Part shown: positions 59,345-64,000 of the stretch, piece by piece
Numbering within the stretch: position 1 is the first letter of the stretch
Layout of the letters: every line of letters starts with the position of its first letter
Source of the DNA: Archivesica marissinica
Lineage: Eukaryota > Mollusca > Bivalvia > Venerida > Vesicomyidae
DNA: 64,000 bases
Assembly: GCA_014843695.1 (NCBI GenBank)
Contig: CM026390.1
Span: 13,804,904-13,868,903, forward strand
Reading direction: 5' to 3'
Position numbers and translations under genes: made by a program
The notes under the pieces: model-generated
The model's database searches: none
The model's input: only the letters and a program-made list of their open reading frames with translations
Told to the model about the DNA's origin: nothing

Positions 59345-60010
59345 AATGACAAGATACGACATATCTGGTAGTTCTGGTTATCCGCCATAAATCGGTTATG
59401 TGCATCAAGATACGACATACGTGGTAGTTCTGGTTATTCACCATAAATCAGTTGTGTGCATCAAGATACGCCATACCTGGTAGTTCTGGTTATTCACCAT
59501 AAATCAGTTGTGTGCATCAAGATAAGACATATCTGGTAGTTCTGGTTATTCACCATAAATCAGTTGTGTGCATCAAGATACGCCATATCTGGTAGTTCTG
59601 GTTATTCACCATAAATCAGTTGTGTGCATCAAGATACGACATATCTGGTAGTTCTGGTTATTCACCATAAATCAGTTGTGTGCATCAAGATACGACATAT
59701 CTGGTAGTTCTGGTTATTCACCATAAATCAGTTGTGTGCCTCTAGATACGCCATACCTGGTAGTTCTGGTTATTCACAATAAATCAGTTGTTTGCATCAA
59801 GATACGCCATATCTGGCAGTTCTGGTTATTCACCATCAATCAGTTGTGTGCATCAAGATACGCCATACCTGGCAGTTGTGTGCATCAAGATACGCCATAC
59901 CTGGCAGTTGTGTGCATCAAGATACGCCATACCTGGTAGTTCTGGTTATTCACCATCAATCAGTTGTGTGCATATAGATACGCCATACCTGGTAGTTCTG
60001 GTTATTCACA
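59345..60010. repeat. 56-bp minisatellite, about 11 copies
   Basis: Unit ATCAAGATACGACATATCTG, GTAGTTCTGGTTATTCACCA, TAAATCAGTTGTGTGC; starts 59404 and 59460 confirm 56 bp. Near 59870-59930 two units are shortened to about 33 bp by loss of the middle. It passes directly into the 12-bp array. Confidence 0.95.
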
Positions 60011-60011
60011 A

Positions 60012-61057
60012 TAATACAGTAACCTACACAGTAACATGCAGAGTAACCTACATAATACCCTACACAGTAACCTGCACAGTACCCTACACAGTAACCTACA
60101 CCGTAACCTACACAGTAACCTACACAGTAACCTACACAGTAACATACACAGTAACGTGCAGAGTAACCCACATAATACCCTACACAGTAACCTACACAGT
60201 ACCCTACACAACCACCCACACAGTAACCTACACAGTAACCTACACAGTAACCTATGCAGCAATCTACACAGCAACCTACACAGTAACGTACACAGTAACC
60301 TACACAGTAACCTACACAGTGACCTACACAGTAATCTACATAGTAACCTACACAACAACCTACACAGTATCCTACACAGTACCCTACATAGTAACCTGCA
60401 CAGTAACCTACACAGAAACCAACACAGTAACCTACACAGTAACATACACAGTAACCTACACAGTAACCTACACAGTAACATACACAGTAACCTACGCAGT
60501 ACCCTACACAGTAACCAACATAGTAACCTACACAGTAACCAACACAGTATCCTACACAGTAACCTACACAGTAACCAACATAGTAACCTACACAGTAACC
60601 AACACAGTAACCTACACAGTAACCTACACAGTAACCAACATAGTAACCTACACAGTAACCAACATAGTAACCTACACAGTAACCAACACAGTAACCTACA
60701 CAGTAACCTACACAGTAACCAACATAGTAACCTACACAGTAACCTACGCAGTATCCTACACAGTAACCTACACAGTAACCAACATAGTAACCTACACAGT
60801 AACCTACGCAGTAACCTACACAGTAACCAACACAGTAACCAACATAGTAACCTACACAGTGACCTACACAGTAACCTACACAGTAACATACACAGTAACC
60901 TACACAGTAACCTACACAGTAACCTAAACAGTAACCAACACAGTAACCTACACAGTAACCTACACAGTATCCTACACAGTAACCTACACAGTAACCAACA
61001 TAGTAACCTACACAGTAACCTAAACAGTAACCAACACAGTAACCTACACAGTAACCT
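60012..61057. repeat. 12-bp satellite (ACCTACACAGTA)n, left part
   Basis: About 87 units of ACCTACACAGTA with variants ACCAACATAGTA, ACATACACAGTA and ACCTACGCAGTA. The unit is four codons, so frames stay open on both strands: TYTV and NLHS repeats on plus, YCVG and LLCR repeats on minus (up to 413 codons). The ordered spacing of ACCAACATAGTA units suggests higher-order repeats of 3-5 units. A LINE at 61058 splits it from the piece at 63899. Confidence 0.96.
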
Positions 61058-63898
61058 TTTTTCTTTTCTTTTTTTAATTTTGAGGCCCCTTTTCGAGTAA
61101 CCCCGTTTATTTCTTTATTGTATGTACATAAAAAGCATTTACACAATGTTACAACATAAATGACATAATAAGACGTTTGCCTTCCATGTATATACACAAA
61201 AGGGTTATTTCTGGATAAGTATCCCTAGTTTGAAAAATAAATTTTAAAGCAAAAAGAGAAGGGTGAGAAAGAAAAATAAAGCATATGGGTGATCGTTTCC
61301 ATTTATTTAATTTCAAATTACACACACAAAAATATAAATAGAGGAATTCATTGATTATATAAACGCTACCCACTTGGAGTTGTATTTTTCTAATTTGTCT
61401 GTTCGTAAAGCAATCTCCCGTTCTAAATTAATTCTAATATTTAGATAGCTTTTAAAGCATTCAAAACGTGGCAATTCTTTTCTACACTTCATTCTATGTA
61501 TAAAAGATTTACATAGAATAATTACGAAATTAATTGTATTGTTTATTACTGAGTTGTTTATTTTACCAAAACAAATTACTTCAAAATGTATATCCACATC
61601 TATATTTTTTGTTTTTAGAAATGTGCTTAGTTGTTTCCACATGTGTTGTACACATGGGCATTCCCAAAACAAATGTTCAATATTTTCGACATTCATATTA
61701 CAGAAATCACAAAGACTTGTCGAAAATAATTTGCATTTTAATAAATGTGTATTAGTCGGTAGAATATGCTTCAAGAATTTGTATTGAAAACTTCTTAACT
61801 TTGTGTCTATTGTCGGAAAATACAAAACTGGGTAAATACGTTTCCATTTAAAATCTTGTTTACCTAGTATGATATTCCATTTATTTTCTGATTTAATTCC
61901 TTCAATCTCTGAATTGTCCATTTGTGTTTTATATAATAGTTGATTGGGGCTTTTTGAGGTTTTTAGTTTGTCAATTAACGTTTCTGTTCTTGTTTCTGCA
62001 AGGAGTCGTTGGTTCATTTTATTTACGTATGATTGTGGTATATTGTGTTTTAGTTTATGATAGGTTAAGAAATCCTTTTCATTTAAATTAAATAACTCTA
62101 TCATGTCATCAAATGTTGAGTATTTACCATTCCTAAAATTAAATAATTGATCTACAAATTTTATTCCTTTATTGAACCAATCTCTATAGAAGACAATGTT
62201 TCCCTCCACTTTAATTTCAGAATTATTCCAGATGATATGTTGTTTAAAAGAAACACTAGAATTACTAAATTGTGCATAAATATTAAACCATGACTTTAGA
62301 ATATCATGTAAAAATGAATTACCACCACTGACGTTATGAATATCATTATCAGACAGATTGCAATCTAGTAACATTTCACCACCATATTTCTCTATTTGCT
62401 TTGCATAAATACATTTCCAGAGTCCTTTATTTTTGTCGTCTAAGATTCTCTTAAGCCAACAAGCTTTTATTGAGTTTAAAAAATATGTTATGTTTAAACC
62501 GCCACTTTCATAATTTTTATATAATGTAGTTCTCTTGATTTTTTCTGGTTTATCGTCCCACATAAATACAAATAATGATTTTGTAATATCACTAATGATA
62601 TGTGCTGGTGGATTCGGTAAAACAGTAAATGTATAAACAAGTTTTGGTAATGCAAACGTTTTAATAACTGTCACTTTCCCCATCAAAGTAAGCTTACGAT
62701 GTTGCCACTGCTTTAAACAGTTATCAAATTCTTGCAATTTTGGTTCCAAATTTGATGTAAGATTAAATTCTTTATCATTACTAAAATACATTCCAAGTGT
62801 TTTTGCCTTCTTTGAGGTCCATATAAAGTTATTATCTTGACACAACTGAATATCTGAATTTATTAAGGATCCTATTCTGAGTATAATGGTTTTTGATGTA
62901 TTTAATTTCAATCCTGACAGCTTGCCAAATTCACTTATAACATAAATCAAACGTTCAAAAGAAGCTTTATTACCATTGTTTGTATATGTTCCGTCGTCAG
63001 CATATAGTGTTTGTTTTATTTCCTGACCATTTATGTTTATTCCTTGGATATTTGGATCTCTTGCTAGTGTATTTGATAATAGTTCCATGCATATGATAAA
63101 AAGTGAAGATGACAGAGGACACCCTTGTCTTACCCCTCTTTTAATCTGGAAAGCTTCTGACATAATAACCATTGTTTATAACAAAGCTATTTATGTTAGA
63201 GTAAAAAAGTCGAATCCACTTAATGAATTTCTCACTAAAATTAAAATGTTTTAAGCAGGCAAATATAAATTCGTGATTGAGGCTGTCAAACGCTTTCTCG
63301 TAATCTGAGAACAATAATAATCCAGGAAGTTTTTTATCATTATAATATTCGATAATTTCAAAAAAGTAGACGAATATTTTCACCGATGTACCGGCCTTTC
63401 ATGAAGCCCGTTTGTTCTGGGCTTATAATTGTGGGTAAGACTTTTTTTATTCTGTTGGCAATCGCTTTTGTTGCTATTTTCGTATCCACATTAAGCAGAC
63501 TTATTGGACGCCAGTTTGATATTGTTGTTTGATCCTTACCAGATTTGGGTAATAATGTTATAATACTTTGTTTTTGTAAATCGGTAAGATTTCCTTTAAA
63601 ATATGAATAGTTAATGGATTTAATATTGTACTGCTTTAGACTTTTCCAAAATATTTTGTAAAATTCAACGCTAAGTCCTGGACTTTTGTTGTTTTTCATC
63701 TGAAATAGAGATTGTGAGCACTCATATTCATTTAATAAGCCGTCACAGTTAAACGATTCTAATGGTTCTAGTTTGTTTATTGCTTGATCAAAAATATCAA
63801 TAGAAGGTATTATCATTTCAGTTTCCTGGTATAAATGCTTATAATATGCCATTTCTTCATATAAAATTTGGCTGCTCCCTGTAATTTCTGTATCATTT
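61058..63898 (-). mobile_element. L1/Tx1-like LINE, 5'-truncated, nearly intact RT and C-terminal region
   Basis: Reading leftwards: 63852-63358 (KSGKDQTTISNWRPISLLNV, SPEQTGFMKGRYIGENIR), frameshift, 63383-63141 (LLLFSDYEKAFDSLNHEF), frameshift near 63170, then a 605-codon frame 63172-61355 with GVRQGCPLSSSLFII, catalytic LYADDGTYTN, KLTLMGKVTVIKTFALPKL, KSLFVFMWDDKPEKIKR and the zinc-knuckle-like CDFCNMNVENIEHLFWEC. A 3' UTR and an A-rich tail (T-rich on plus, 61058-61075) follow. ORF1 and endonuclease are missing. KNNKSPG is followed by LSVEF, lacking a usual short TDG-like piece. Only two frameshifts in about 830 codons indicates recent insertion. Confidence 0.92.
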
Positions 63899-64000
63899 AC
63901 CTACACAGTAACCTACCCAGTAACCTACATAGTAACCTACACAGTAACCAACACAATAACCTACATAGTAACCTACACAGTAACCAACACAATAACCTAC
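63899..64000. repeat. 12-bp satellite (ACCTACACAGTA)n, right part
   Basis: Same unit and variants as 60012-61057, resuming right after the LINE's 5' end and running off the window. A target-site duplication cannot be told apart from the repeat itself. Confidence 0.95.

Noticed and set aside
60012..61057. Telomeric repeat
   Set aside because: The 12-bp ACCTACACAGTA unit is not the animal TTAGGG-type repeat and it continues inside the window on both sides of a LINE.
59788..61197. Cysteine-rich 413-codon minus frame (YCVG repeats) and TYTV/NLHS plus frames
   Set aside because: Products of a 12-bp repeat read in different phases; alternative frames on both strands are equally open.

Overview
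The window looks like a repeat-choked stretch of an animal nuclear genome, most likely a bivalve-like mollusc. That assignment is an inference from three things: tRNA-headed SINEs of a type I associate with molluscs, CR1/Jockey-like and L1/Tx1-like LINE remnants, and one exon of a metazoan class C receptor. There is no bacterial-style gene organisation, no rRNA and no free-standing tRNA gene. A scaffold gap of exactly 1000 N lies at 38522-39521.

By length the window is mostly tandem repeats. More than twenty unrelated arrays occupy well over half of it: 59-bp (1-2330), 52-bp (4262-4990), 17-bp (6631-6916), 46-bp hairpin (7399-7761), 30-bp (8250-12143), 28-bp (26270-27390), 27/28-bp (29095-38521), 31-bp (39522-43870 and 45040-45300), 46-bp SINE-derived (43990-45030), 28-bp (49965-50700), 17/18-bp (52385-58212), 56-bp (59345-60010) and 12-bp (60012-61057 and 63899-64000). 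Nearly all long open frames here are by-products of stop-free repeat units, not genes. Several arrays carry larger internal duplications (236 bp, about 196 bp, 523 bp, about 1.3, 1.9, 2.4 and 2.6 kb).

Mobile elements are layered in and between the arrays. There are three SINE families (A, B, C; 13 copies), two with clear target-site duplications. A 5.85-kb element at 15293-21137 has long terminal inverted repeats built of about 0.36-kb subrepeats, an ATAAA duplication and a decayed minus-strand gene. A 6.25-kb CACTA (En/Spm)-type element at 46073-52317 has CACTAC ends, an ATA duplication and dispersed CCATGAA motifs; it holds a nested TIR element, two MITEs and two minisatellites. LINE relics lie at 19265-19775, 21449-23440 and 45728-46020. 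A younger L1/Tx1-like LINE at 61058-63898 splits the 12-bp satellite.

The only host coding sequence I can support is one 138-bp exon at 25091-25228 (+). It encodes 46 residues of the Venus-flytrap domain of a GABA-B-receptor-like protein, between good splice sites. The surrounding repeats may therefore be intronic or flanking DNA of that gene. A second, much weaker candidate is a promoter plus first coding exon at 48894-49062, inside the CACTA element.

The main recurring theme is minisatellites arising inside mobile elements: a SINE's pol III promoter region, a MITE, a TIR element's ends, and possibly a SINE D-arm as the seed of the 9.4-kb array. This is the least ordinary feature of the window.
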